A stretch of 64,000 bases of DNA from Candidatus Uhrbacteria bacterium (GTDB lineage Bacteria; Patescibacteriota; Patescibacteriia; 2-12-FULL-60-25), in NCBI GenBank assembly GCA_018499965.2, contig JAHBAS020000002.1, positions 1 through 64,000 of the forward strand, given 5' to 3'. The notes beneath the pieces are model-generated. The model ran no database searches. It saw nothing but the letters and a program-made list of their open reading frames with translations, and was not told the origin of the DNA. Below, piece by piece: positions 27,711 through 37,499 of this stretch; the first letter of the stretch is position 1; each line of letters starts with the position of its first letter. The position numbers and the translations under genes were made by a program.

Positions 27711-28229
27711 TTACTCGGCAGCTGGAGCTTCCGGTGCCGCTTCTTCGGCTGGAGCCTCTGGAGCAACCTCTTCAGCCTTTGGAGCTTCTGCTTCGGCCTT
27801 TGCAGCCTCCTCAGCCTCCTCAGCCTCCTTAGCGGCCTGTTCGGCAGCTTTCTTGGCCTCGGCGTCTGCAATGCGCTTCGCCTCAGCAGCGGCCTGTTTC
27901 GCCTCATCCTTGGCCTGCTTGTCTGCACGGGACTTGGTGAGCTTTTCGGCACGGCGCTTGGAGATTTCCATGGTCTTGCGCTTGTCACCCTTTACAATGC
28001 CCTTATCGACGAGCAAGTTCCAAACGGTATCGGAGCACTGAGCACCCTTGGAAATCCATTCCTTGATACGGTCTTCCTTGAGCTGAACTCCATCGGCTTC
28101 AACGCGTGGGTTGAATGTACCCAAATTCTCCAAGTAGTCCCCCCATGGGTCCTTGGCTTTTTCACACACAATCATGCGGTACATTGGCTGCTTTTTCTTG
28201 CCAACCCGGCGGAATCGAATATGGAGCAT
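27711..28229 (-). CDS. rpsP: 30S ribosomal protein S16 with long Ala/Glu/Lys-rich C-terminal extension
   Basis: 'MLHIRFRRVGKKKQPMYRMIVCEKAKDPWGDYLENLGTFNPR...'; tail 'AEAPKAEEVAPEAPAEEAAPEAPAAE'. Confidence 0.93.
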   Translation of the reverse strand: MLHIRFRRVGKKKQPMYRMIVCEKAKDPWGDYLENLGTFNPRVEADGVQLKEDRIKEWISKGAQCSDTVWNLLVDKGIVKGDKRKTMEISKRRAEKLTKSRADKQAKDEAKQAAAEAKRIADAEAKKAAEQAAKEAEEAEEAAKAEAEAPKAEEVAPEAPAEEAAPEAPAAE

Positions 28230-28372
28230 ACGTGGCCCAGATCTTACGAAACTTTGCTGAGATTGTCAACATTTTATGGCCGGATAAGGTCATTCAAACC
28301 TTTATTAGGGTTAGTAAACTTTACGTATTGATCAAAAATGCCTAAAAATAAAGGGTTCGGGAGGTAAATACA

Positions 28373-28406
28373 AAACCCGGCCCTGTCTTTTAAACAGAAC
28401 CGGGTC
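28373..28406 (-). terminator. Terminator of the efflux operon
   Basis: AACCCGGCCCTGT-CTTTTAA-ACAGAACCGGGTC hairpin just past the RND gene stop. Confidence 0.6.
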
Positions 28407-28424
28407 ATTCACCGACTCACCAAC

Positions 28425-31400
28425 TTATCGACTAGCCAACTCCTGCTCCTTCTTCACCTGCTTCCGGTACATCGAGATATACAAGGTCGGGACCACGAAT
28501 AACGTGAAGAACGAAGAAAGCATCAATCCGGCGATCACGGCGCTTCCTAACGCGCGCCAGGTAGCATCCGAGAACGTGATCGGTAAAATACCGACAATCG
28601 TACAGATCGACGTGATGAAGATGGCCTCTAATCGAGACGTGCACGCATCAACAACGGACTCGATGAATGGAATACCGGAACGACGATTGAGGTTCATCTT
28701 ATCGACCAGGATGATGGCATTTTTCACCACGATGCCGAAAAGCGCCACGATGCCGATCAATCCAGGGAATGAGAGACGGATACCTGTAATCGCAAGACCA
28801 AACATCACGCCGATGAGTGCGAGCGGGATCGTTACCAACACGATGAAGGACTGTCGCAATGAATTGAATTGGACGATCAAGGTAATGATGATCAACATGG
28901 CCGCTACCGCCATGGCGCGGATGATCGACGTGACGGATTCGGTGTTCTGTTCATTCTGACCTCCGTACTTGATGGAGACGTCATCCGGAATATGACCATC
29001 GGAAGCGAGCTTTGATTGGAAAGCGGTGAGCGCTTCGGCTGGACGCGTGTTCGCATCCACGGATCCGGAAAGGACCACCGTGCGCTTCTTGTCGATGCGG
29101 CTGATGGATTCCACGCCTGGCTGCAACTCGACCGTCGCCACATCTTTGAGGAAGATCGGCTGGCGCTTGGTATTCAAGATCTGGAGATTCTGCACGTCTT
29201 CAAGCGTTGGAATGCGGTCCGGCATGAAAGTCGCGACCACACTCTTCTCCTTACCGTCTTCCAAAATAGTCGTGACTTCGGTTCCGGAAATCGCGGTGCG
29301 AAGGGATCCACCAACCATGGCTGCGTTCACGCCGTAGAATTCCATGCGGCTCGGATCCAAACGGAACGTATAATCCGCCGGAGCCTGCTTTAACGAGATG
29401 TCCGTGGAAACCACGCCGGAAATGCCTGCGAGGAGCGGACGGAGCGCATGGGCAGTCGCTTCCAACTCCGCGAGATCATCCCCGCTCAACTGCATCTCGA
29501 TATCCGAACCCGCAGGCGGACCGGATTCCGGAGATTCCACGGTCACTTTGGCATCTTTGATATCCGAAAGTTCCTGGCGGAGCGTGGCGGCGAGTTCGTA
29601 TGATGGCTGCGTGCGCTCTTCTTCCGGCTTCAACTTGAGCGTGATCGTGGCCGTATGCGATGGCGTAGATCCGGACACGGAAATCACGCCTTGGCTTGAT
29701 CGCACGCCTACGAGCGTGGAATAGCTCTCGATTTCCGGACGGATGCGTAATCGCGCTTCAACGCGTTCAACGATGGCATTCGTCACATCCAACTTCGTGC
29801 CCGGAGGCGCTTCTACGAACACGGACAATTGTTCGAAGTCCGAATTTGGAAAAAACTCCATCTTCACGATGCCGAATACCGGAAGCGCGATCGCGGAAAC
29901 GAAAAGCGCGCCGATCACCGCAAGCGTCGTCATGCGACGCTTCCCGGTTTTCAAAATCGACCGAAGCACGCGCTCGTACCATGGAAGGATCGCGTGGAAA
30001 TTCACGATGCCGTGCATCAACTTTGATGCGAATGATCCATGTTCTTTGGCGCCTTGTGCACGGAGTTTAGCCTTGATGAGTTCATCATCATTCCACTCCC
30101 GTTCAACCAATGCACCGTTCTGCGCCAATACCGCACGTCCACGCTTCGCGAACCAGAGTCCGAGCATCAGCACGCCTGCGGCACAGATACCAGCAACGAT
30201 AAATCCGATCATCGTGCCCGTGACGCCGGAAGCAAGACCGATCGCAAGAAGGGCGATGATCGTGGTCCAGAAAAATCCGGCGGTGAATCGGATACGTTCA
30301 AGCACAGCCGCCAACGGATGGTTCACGAGCAAGGCGATGAAGAGGGATGCGAGCAAGGTCGTGGATGCCGTGATCGGAATCGACTTGATGAATTCGCCCA
30401 TGATGCCGGTCGACATAAGGAGAGGCAAGAAAGCCCAGACCGTGGTCAACGTGGTCGTGGTCAACACGACTTTGAAGTCGTTCAACACGAGCAACACCGC
30501 TTCTTCCGGCGTGAATTTGCCGGTATTCAAGTACTGCTTCGTCGCGGATACCACCACGATCGCATCATCGACCAACAATCCAAGCGACAGGATGAGCGAG
30601 AACATCGAAAGGAAGTTCAAGCTGATCCCGGAAATCAACATGATCACGAAGGTCGCGAAGAATACGAGCGGAACAGCCAAGCCAGCTACAAACGCTTCCT
30701 TAAGACCTACGACGAGGAAGAGAATACCGAAAACCAAGATGACCGTGAGCAAGAAGTCGCGGGTGAGATGGCTGAAGTCCGTCTTGATCAACTCGGATTG
30801 GTCCGAGACCACATGGACGACCGTTCCCTGTGGCTGCGTCTTCACGAAGGCGTCGATGCGACGCTGTGCCTCATCAATCGTTTTAATGATCGAGCCACCC
30901 GTCTTCTTAATGATTTGGATCGTGACCGTATCACGACTTGGCTGATCCCCCGGGGTTCCAAAACGGGAAAGCACGGTTTTCTTGATCACGGTTTCCTGCA
31001 CGCGTGCAAGATCTTTCACGGCAATCACGCCGCCGTTTTCCGCATGCGTCACCGGGATGTTCCCGATATCTTCGGCCGTCCATATGCGACCATCCGATCG
31101 TACCGGATATCGGAACTCGCGTCCGTCGAACGAGCCGGACGGAACTGCCACGTTCGTCATCGCGATCGCCTGATTCGCCTGATCCGCCGAAATGCCGAAT
31201 TGCGTGAGCTTAAGCGGATCATACGCCACCTCGAATCGCGTTTCATCACCTCCGGAAATCGACACTTCGCGAACGCCTGGAATCTTTTCCAATTCATCCT
31301 GAAGTTCTTCGCCCATGTCGCGCAAGGTTTTTCCGTCGACCGGCGAGGTCATCGCTGCGGTCCAAATCGGCGTATCATCAAGCGAGATTTCCCGAACACT

Positions 31401-31883
31401 CGGATCGTTTGCGTCATCCGGCAACTTCCCTTTCAATCCGCTTACGGCGTCACGTAACGAACGGATCGATTCTTCAAGATCCGCTTTCGCTTCGAATTCA
31501 ACCACGATCATCGACACGCTGTTCGCGGACGACGATTCGATCGTTTTCACATTTTTGACGTTCGAAATGCCATTCTCGATTTTCTTGGTCACGAGTTCTT
31601 CGATGTCTGCCGGGGAAGCGCCTGGATATGTGGTCAAAATCGAAGCCATGGCGATCTTCACTTCCGGATTCGATTCGCGCGGTAATTGCGTGAAGGCGTA
31701 GACTCCCGCGATCGTGAGCGACACGATAAGCAAGAGCACGATACGCGGCTTGGTCACGAAGATATTCAAAAAGCTCTTGCGAAGCTTCGGATTGAAAGTC
31801 AATCGCGCAAGATACTGTTGATCCGACGTGGAGTGACCAGCATCCGACGAGGTCGGACGCGGAGTGTTGTTCGTCTCAGACAT
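28425..31883 (-). CDS. RND-family efflux transporter (AcrB/HAE1-like)
   Basis: 'PRIVLLLIVSLTIAGVYAFTQLPRESNPEVKIAMASILTTYPGASPADIEELVTKKIE', 'LLVDDAIVVV'; ~1150 aa. Confidence 0.93.
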   Translation of the reverse strand: MSETNNTPRPTSSDAGHSTSDQQYLARLTFNPKLRKSFLNIFVTKPRIVLLLIVSLTIAGVYAFTQLPRESNPEVKIAMASILTTYPGASPADIEELVTKKIENGISNVKNVKTIESSSANSVSMIVVEFEAKADLEESIRSLRDAVSGLKGKLPDDANDPSVREISLDDTPIWTAAMTSPVDGKTLRDMGEELQDELEKIPGVREVSISGGDETRFEVAYDPLKLTQFGISADQANQAIAMTNVAVPSGSFDGREFRYPVRSDGRIWTAEDIGNIPVTHAENGGVIAVKDLARVQETVIKKTVLSRFGTPGDQPSRDTVTIQIIKKTGGSIIKTIDEAQRRIDAFVKTQPQGTVVHVVSDQSELIKTDFSHLTRDFLLTVILVFGILFLVVGLKEAFVAGLAVPLVFFATFVIMLISGISLNFLSMFSLILSLGLLVDDAIVVVSATKQYLNTGKFTPEEAVLLVLNDFKVVLTTTTLTTVWAFLPLLMSTGIMGEFIKSIPITASTTLLASLFIALLVNHPLAAVLERIRFTAGFFWTTIIALLAIGLASGVTGTMIGFIVAGICAAGVLMLGLWFAKRGRAVLAQNGALVEREWNDDELIKAKLRAQGAKEHGSFASKLMHGIVNFHAILPWYERVLRSILKTGKRRMTTLAVIGALFVSAIALPVFGIVKMEFFPNSDFEQLSVFVEAPPGTKLDVTNAIVERVEARLRIRPEIESYSTLVGVRSSQGVISVSGSTPSHTATITLKLKPEEERTQPSYELAATLRQELSDIKDAKVTVESPESGPPAGSDIEMQLSGDDLAELEATAHALRPLLAGISGVVSTDISLKQAPADYTFRLDPSRMEFYGVNAAMVGGSLRTAISGTEVTTILEDGKEKSVVATFMPDRIPTLEDVQNLQILNTKRQPIFLKDVATVELQPGVESISRIDKKRTVVLSGSVDANTRPAEALTAFQSKLASDGHIPDDVSIKYGGQNEQNTESVTSIIRAMAVAAMLIIITLIVQFNSLRQSFIVLVTIPLALIGVMFGLAITGIRLSFPGLIGIVALFGIVVKNAIILVDKMNLNRRSGIPFIESVVDACTSRLEAIFITSICTIVGILPITFSDATWRALGSAVIAGLMLSSFFTLFVVPTLYISMYRKQVKKEQELASR

Positions 31884-31884
31884 A

Positions 31885-33813
31885 CTATTTCGTCGTTTCC
31901 GCAATGGAAACAGGACCGCCATCGAGAATAAGCTTTGCGCCTCGAATGATTACCTGATCGTCTTCACGAAGATCCGTTGCCGTCACGATCGTGCTCTCAC
32001 CGAACATCGAACCGATCTGGGCCGGCAATCGCACGGCGGAGCCGTCACGGACCACGAACATGGCACTCGCATCTGAACGGACATCCATCGCATCGATCGG
32101 AAGGATGATGGACGGCGACGGCGCTTCACGCGTAACCGGCATCTGAACGCTCACCACCGTACCGAGTAGCAAACTTCCGGATGGGCGGATCTCAACCGCA
32201 AAACGCTTCGTCATAGCATCCGCAACCGGTGAAACCGTAAGAACCGTTCCGGAGGCCGCCGCACCTTCTGCCGGCGCAATCGTCACGTCCATCCCTGGAC
32301 GGATACCTGCGATATTCGCTTGGTCGACGTACGCGATCACTTTTATTGCATCAACCGTGCTCACGGTGAGGACCGGTGTCCCTGGGGTGATTGATGCGCC
32401 GTTTTCTACGAAAACCTTCGTGACCACGCCATTCATGGAGGCGACGACTTTTCGGCTATCAATCAAGCTCTCAAGTGCAACAACGGCATTATCGTATTGA
32501 AGCTTTGCAAGTTCCATCTGGCCGCGAGAAGCTGCAAGCTGACCATCGACGCGTGCACGCGTGGTGGATTCCTGATTACGAGCCGCTTCCACACCATAGC
32601 CGAGCTGATCTTGCTGCGTTTTCGTTCCTGCCTCCAATGTCTTGATATTCTGTTCCGCTGACGCGAGCTGCTGCGTGGCAAGATCCCTCGCCTTCTCAAG
32701 CGCATCAAGCGAAGAGCGATTGGAAAGCACGAGGCTTTCAAGACCTTGCTGCGTAGCCTGAATCTGCGTAAGCAACGCATTCGCCTGCGTCTGCGCAGAT
32801 GCGAGCTGCTGCTGGAATCCGCTGATGGATGCGCCCGCTGCCGAAGATTGCGGAAGCGCCACGGATGGAGGCGTATGATCAAAAACGTTCTTCGTGGCAT
32901 CAACCATCATCTTCGTGGCATCTACAACTTTTCGTGCGGCTTCAAGACGCTTCTGCGGATCCGTTTCCGTCATCTTCGCATACGCATCCGTCGAAGCCTT
33001 TACCGTCTCCCACGCGGAACGTGCGCGCGTATACGACGAACCGTCCGTTGCGCCGAGATACTTTGCGTATGACAAATTTCCGCCATCCGGACTTCCGAAT
33101 GCGGCAAGCGAATCCATCTGCGTGACGAAGGTGCGGCACGTATCAACGGCATTGTTTGCGGTCAACGAGGCATTTGCCTTGGCATCCGTTTCGGACTGCG
33201 TCACTTGCGTTTTTCGATTCTCCAGAGCAAGACGAGCCTGTTCCGCTGCGGTCGCAGCCGTATCCCGACCAAGTTTTGCCGCCGTAAGCTGCTCGCCGAG
33301 CGAGGCACCGGTATTCGTTTGTCCGGATTCCGCCTGACGTCGAGCGATTTCCGCCTGCGACAAATCCTTGGCCGAAGTTTGCACCACGGTCTGATAGCTC
33401 GTCTGGGCGATCTGATATCCCTGCAATGCCTGCGAGACCGCGAGTTGAGCTTGGCGCACCTGATCCGCTTTTAACGTATTCGATGGGATCGCTGCGTTAT
33501 CCGCATCATTCACCACAGCAAGCTCCTGCGCGATCGTCACACGGTCGCCGACTTTTACCGAAAGCCCACGAAGCGTTCCGGCGGCTTTCGCGGCATAGGT
33601 CGTTTCCTGATTTGCCGCGACGATGCCGGAATAGGTCAACGTCCGCGTCATGCTCCGAAGATCGGAAACGGATGCCACCTGTACGGATGGCGGCGTTGGC
33701 ACGGATGTCTGCTCGGTTTCCGTTGGCTTAGCTCCGCATCCGGCAAGCACGATAGAACTCATAGCCACGATGGCTACGGCGAGAAATACACGAGAGGAAT
33801 TGAAGTTTTTCAT
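31885..33813 (-). CDS. RND periplasmic adaptor / membrane fusion protein (lipoprotein)
   Basis: Lipobox 'LAGCG', 'VKVGDRVTIAQELAVVND', long coiled-coil, 'VVASMNGVVTKVFVENGASITPGTPVLTV'. Confidence 0.9.
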   Translation of the reverse strand: MKNFNSSRVFLAVAIVAMSSIVLAGCGAKPTETEQTSVPTPPSVQVASVSDLRSMTRTLTYSGIVAANQETTYAAKAAGTLRGLSVKVGDRVTIAQELAVVNDADNAAIPSNTLKADQVRQAQLAVSQALQGYQIAQTSYQTVVQTSAKDLSQAEIARRQAESGQTNTGASLGEQLTAAKLGRDTAATAAEQARLALENRKTQVTQSETDAKANASLTANNAVDTCRTFVTQMDSLAAFGSPDGGNLSYAKYLGATDGSSYTRARSAWETVKASTDAYAKMTETDPQKRLEAARKVVDATKMMVDATKNVFDHTPPSVALPQSSAAGASISGFQQQLASAQTQANALLTQIQATQQGLESLVLSNRSSLDALEKARDLATQQLASAEQNIKTLEAGTKTQQDQLGYGVEAARNQESTTRARVDGQLAASRGQMELAKLQYDNAVVALESLIDSRKVVASMNGVVTKVFVENGASITPGTPVLTVSTVDAIKVIAYVDQANIAGIRPGMDVTIAPAEGAAASGTVLTVSPVADAMTKRFAVEIRPSGSLLLGTVVSVQMPVTREAPSPSIILPIDAMDVRSDASAMFVVRDGSAVRLPAQIGSMFGESTIVTATDLREDDQVIIRGAKLILDGGPVSIAETTK

Positions 33814-34268
33814 ACGGTCTGTTCGTTCAGGGAAGAATCAAGGAGATGATGAATGGTTGAGAGAACACGTTCGCAGGTCGCGACATCGTCTGGGTGCAAA
33901 GAACGTTCAAGTTCGAGAGAGCGGAAGGAGATGGCATGCATGAGCTCATCCGTTTTTTCTTGACCAAGAGCCGTTAAGGCGATCCTTCGACATCGTTGGT
34001 CGCCACCGGGTTCCGTTACACGCTCGATCAGTCCTTTTTCTTCCAGTAAGGTTAGACGCTGGGAAACATTCGATTTCGTTACGCGTAACGCCTCTTGAAT
34101 TCGCATTGGCGTACACATACCGTGATGAATGAGGAGCAAGATACGCGCCGAAGAAAAACTCAATCCCATCGGCTCAAAAATCAACTGATTGCCGTATTGT
34201 TCAAGACGCCCCGCAATGCACATCATATGGCTCGCGAGGCTATGCTGAAGATCAAAAGGCTTCGTCAT
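33810..34268 (-). CDS. MarR-family transcriptional regulator
   Basis: 'MRIQEALRVTKSNVSQRLTLLEEKGLIERVTEPGGDQRCRRIALTALG'; 4-nt overlap with the MFP gene. Confidence 0.87.
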   Translation of the reverse strand: MTKPFDLQHSLASHMMCIAGRLEQYGNQLIFEPMGLSFSSARILLLIHHGMCTPMRIQEALRVTKSNVSQRLTLLEEKGLIERVTEPGGDQRCRRIALTALGQEKTDELMHAISFRSLELERSLHPDDVATCERVLSTIHHLLDSSLNEQTV

Positions 34269-34325
34269 AGAAGCCTTTTAGTTAACCCATAAACTACTGT
34301 TTGTCAAGGCATTCCCCTGAGATAC

Positions 34326-34360
34326 AAAAACCCCATCGCGGTACACGCGATGGGGTTTTA
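34326..34360 (-). terminator. Intrinsic terminator
   Basis: AAAACCCCATCGCG-GTAC-ACGCGATGGGGTTTT. Confidence 0.85.
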
Positions 34361-34374
34361 TGCTTATTTTGGCT

Positions 34375-35859
34375 CTATTCAGCCACAAAACTAATCTGAT
34401 TGGAGTACGCGCCACACTTGCCACCAAGGTATTCACAGACGCGGACATAGTAGGTTTGACCAGATTCTACGCTCGAAACCTCACCAGATCGCGTAGAAGG
34501 TTCGTCATAGTAGTTATAGGAATCACCATCGCGACTTGGATAAGCCGGATTCACATTCTTAGACCAAACGAGCTTATATCCCATGGAGGAGTTCGCCGTA
34601 TCAGTCCAGGAGAACGATGTGCTCGTCCCTTTCTTGAGCACAATCGTATGTGCCGAAGAAGAGACCGTTTCATTATTCGTCGTTTCCGTCGTTGGAGCGA
34701 CAAAGCTCACCTGGTTGGAGTACGCGCCACACTTGCCACCAAGGTATTCGCACACGCGGACGTAATAGGTTGCGCCAGACGTAAGGCTCTCTTCGATCTT
34801 TCCCGATTTCGTCGATGATTCGGAGTAGTAGATGTAGGTATCGCCATCACGTGTCGGATAGGTTGGATTCGCGTTCTTGGAATAGACGAGCTTGTATCCC
34901 ATGGAAGAAACGGCCGTGTCGGTCCAGGAGAAAGATGTTGTGCCGGTCTTTTTGAGAACGATCGTGTGCACGCCGTTCGTCGTTTCTTCAGAGTTTGAAT
35001 CATCTTCCGTTTCCGTAACCGTCGTTGGGGCGACGAAGCTCACCTGGTTGGAGTACGCACCACACTTGCCGCCAAGGTATTCGCAGACGCGGACGTAATA
35101 CGTTGCACCGGATGCAAGACTCTCCGTGATTTTTCCGGCCTTTGCGGAAGATTCGGAGTAGTAGATATATGAATCCCCTTCACGATTCGGATATTCCGGA
35201 TTCGCATTCTTCGACCAGACCAGCTTGTATCCCATGGATGAGACCGCTGTATCCGTCCAAGAAAAATACGTGCCTTCAACGCGCTTCAAGACAATCGTGT
35301 GCGAAGCTGAAGATGACGATGTATCCGTCGTTGATTCGGACGATAAGAGCTTGGCGACATTCGTATATGTCGTGCGCTCGGTTTCTGGATGATAGGAATC
35401 ATCCGAAGCAATCGATGATCCGACTTCGTAATCGCCAAAAAGGCTGTCCGAAAGATCATGGACCTGCTTAGCCCAGTCCGCGCCATACAATCGCTTCGCC
35501 AATTCCTCGCTCGTGATCCACCGAAGGACGCCGTGTCCGCTCACGGCGTATACGCGAGGATCGGATGTCACTTTGACTAACTTCGTCCCCGGGCGATACG
35601 TCACATTGCCACCGATCTGGATGGCTGCGAGTTCCGCATCCGTAATTTCCTTTACGCTTGAAAAATCAGAATACCACGAGAAAAAAACCTTATCGTTCGG
35701 AAAAACGTATCGTTTTCCATCATCACCGTAAAAATAGACAGCGGATAGAGAGCCTTTGATTAACGTGCCTTGGAGATCGGTTGTCACCGTGACGGCACTT
35801 GCCATCATTGGTGCGAGCACGATCGCAACGAAGGCGAGGATTGTTGCAAGACGCTTCAT
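34375..35859 (-). CDS. Secreted protein with three near-identical ~100-aa Fn3-like repeats
   Basis: Signal peptide; three copies of 'HTIVLKK..TSFSWTDTAVSSMGYKLVWSKNANPxYPxRDGDSYIYYSESSxKSGKIxESLxSGxTYYVRVCEYLGGKCGAYSNQVSFVAP'. Confidence 0.85.
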   Translation of the reverse strand: MKRLATILAFVAIVLAPMMASAVTVTTDLQGTLIKGSLSAVYFYGDDGKRYVFPNDKVFFSWYSDFSSVKEITDAELAAIQIGGNVTYRPGTKLVKVTSDPRVYAVSGHGVLRWITSEELAKRLYGADWAKQVHDLSDSLFGDYEVGSSIASDDSYHPETERTTYTNVAKLLSSESTTDTSSSSASHTIVLKRVEGTYFSWTDTAVSSMGYKLVWSKNANPEYPNREGDSYIYYSESSAKAGKITESLASGATYYVRVCEYLGGKCGAYSNQVSFVAPTTVTETEDDSNSEETTNGVHTIVLKKTGTTSFSWTDTAVSSMGYKLVYSKNANPTYPTRDGDTYIYYSESSTKSGKIEESLTSGATYYVRVCEYLGGKCGAYSNQVSFVAPTTETTNNETVSSSAHTIVLKKGTSTSFSWTDTANSSMGYKLVWSKNVNPAYPSRDGDSYNYYDEPSTRSGEVSSVESGQTYYVRVCEYLGGKCGAYSNQISFVAE

Positions 35860-35965
35860 AAGATAAATCATTGAAGAATAACTTCTTTATGATAGAGCTT
35901 TTTCAAAGCATATCCAAGAGTTTTGTCGAGAGATCCATGAAAAAATATTGCTCTATAAAGCAAAA

Positions 35966-35990
35966 ATATCCCGACATTCATCGGGATATC
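35966..35990 (-). terminator. Intrinsic terminator
   Basis: ATATCCCGA-CATTCA-TCGGGATAT. Confidence 0.6.
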
Positions 35991-36013
35991 TCTGATTCGA
36001 TTTTATCTTTTAC

Positions 36014-36937
36014 CTATATTCCTCCTAAATATTTTTCCGCATCAAGCGCGGCCATGCATCCACTTCCTGCGGCCGTGATCGCCTGACGATAGTGTGCATC
36101 TTGGAGGTCACCGCACGCGAAGAGACCCGGGATCATGGTCTTCGATGTTCCAGGAATCGTCTGCACATATCCTTTTTCATCCAGCTCAAGCATCCCTTTA
36201 ACGAGATCCGAATTCGGCGTATGACCAATAGCCGCGAAGACGCCGTCAATTTTCATCTCGCGCGTAGTACCGTCGACCGTTGATTTGAGCATCACACCCG
36301 TAACCCGTCCGACGTCTACGCCGAGAATATCCGCGACTTCCGTATTCCAGATGACTTCGATTTTCGGATTCTGCAAAACGCGGTCCTGCATAGCTTTTGA
36401 TGCACGGAACGCATCGCGACGATGGACGATAGACACTTTAGATGCGAAGCGCGTGAGAAAATCCGCTTCTTCCATGGCGGAATCTCCACCACCGACTACG
36501 ATGATTTCCTTTCCTTTAAAAAAGAACCCGTCGCATGTGGCGCAAGCGGAAACACCCTTTCCGTACAATGCCTGCTCAGACGCCAAACCAATACGCTTCG
36601 CCGTCGCACCCGTTGCAAGAATGACAGCGCGCGCCTGATGAACTTCTCCCTTTACGGTCACAGAAAAAGTCCCGTCATCGTTCCGTGCCAACGCATCAAC
36701 GCGTTGCGAAACGATTTCCGTTCCGAAACGTGTGGCCTGCTTTTTCATCACGGTCATGAGATCCGGCCCTTGGATGCCGTGCTCAAAACCCGGAAAATTT
36801 TCGACTTCCGTCGTCGTGGTCAACTGTCCACCAGGCTGATCGCCTTCGAAAACAAGAGGATGCAAATCCGCACGCGCCGCATAAATTGCCGCCGTCCAGC
36901 CTGCCGGTCCTGAGCCGATGATGATGAGGTCTTTCAT
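36014..36937 (-). CDS. trxB: Thioredoxin-disulfide reductase
   Basis: 'IIGSGPAGWTAAIYAARADL', 'CATCDGFFFKGKEIIVVGGGDSAMEEA'. Confidence 0.96.
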   Translation of the reverse strand: MKDLIIIGSGPAGWTAAIYAARADLHPLVFEGDQPGGQLTTTTEVENFPGFEHGIQGPDLMTVMKKQATRFGTEIVSQRVDALARNDDGTFSVTVKGEVHQARAVILATGATAKRIGLASEQALYGKGVSACATCDGFFFKGKEIIVVGGGDSAMEEADFLTRFASKVSIVHRRDAFRASKAMQDRVLQNPKIEVIWNTEVADILGVDVGRVTGVMLKSTVDGTTREMKIDGVFAAIGHTPNSDLVKGMLELDEKGYVQTIPGTSKTMIPGLFACGDLQDAHYRQAITAAGSGCMAALDAEKYLGGI

Positions 36938-36944
36938 AGGAAAT

Positions 36945-37007
36945 CGGTAAATCGATGAGTTCGGTAGGTCGGCAAGTTCTACATCGACCGACTACCGACT
37001 TGCCACT
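36945..37007. repeat. Inverted period-8 repeat
   Basis: AAATCGGTAAATCGATGAGTTCGGTAGGTCGGCAAG...CATCGACCGACTACCGACTTGCC. Confidence 0.6.
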
Positions 37008-37011
37008 TTAT

Positions 37012-37329
37012 TTATACATGCTTCTCAACACGAACTTTCATTTCTTCCTTATCCATGACGCCAACGAGCTGTTCTACGACATTTCCACCTTTAAAAACCA
37101 AAAATGTCGGAATGCTCATGATGCCGTACTTCTGTGCGAATTGGTTGTTCTCATCCACGTTCATCTTTCCAACCGTCACTTTGCCATCCAAGTCTTTTGC
37201 AAGCTCATCAATGACCGGCGCCATCAAACGACATGGACCGCACCATGGCGCCCAAAAATCAACGAGCACCGGGCGGTCAGCCTTGAGAACCTCTGCCTCG
37301 AAATTGTCATCAGTGAAGATTTTTTCCAT
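37012..37329 (-). CDS. trxA: Thioredoxin
   Basis: 'PVLVDFWAPWCGPCRLMAPVIDELAKDLDGKVTVGKMNVDEN'. Confidence 0.95.
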   Translation of the reverse strand: MEKIFTDDNFEAEVLKADRPVLVDFWAPWCGPCRLMAPVIDELAKDLDGKVTVGKMNVDENNQFAQKYGIMSIPTFLVFKGGNVVEQLVGVMDKEEMKVRVEKHV

Positions 37330-37453
37330 ATGAATAGGGAATAGAAAGGATGATGTTAGGAACGCGTCGCTTCTGCCCACCGCTCTCGCGAAACGTGTAG
37401 CAGTGAATATAGGAAGCGCGCTTTAAGATGTCAAGAAAAGTTGATAACACCTT

Positions 37454-37488
37454 AAAAAAGCCCCGATGGACATCGGGGCTTTTTTTTA
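37454..37488 (-). terminator. Intrinsic terminator after infB
   Basis: AAAAAAGCCCCGATG-GA-CATCGGGGCTTTTTTTT. Confidence 0.85.
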
Positions 37489-37499
37489 ATCTAACGATC

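Noticed and set aside
29743-31457. Long antisense ORFs (400 and 472 aa) opposite the RND gene
   Set aside because: Low-complexity shadow frames (Arg/Asp/His- or Ser/Thr-rich) opposite a clearly conserved coding gene; no RBS or family features.
34375-35290. Repeats in surface protein as CRISPR or mobile element
   Set aside because: They are ~300-bp in-frame protein repeats in a secreted protein.
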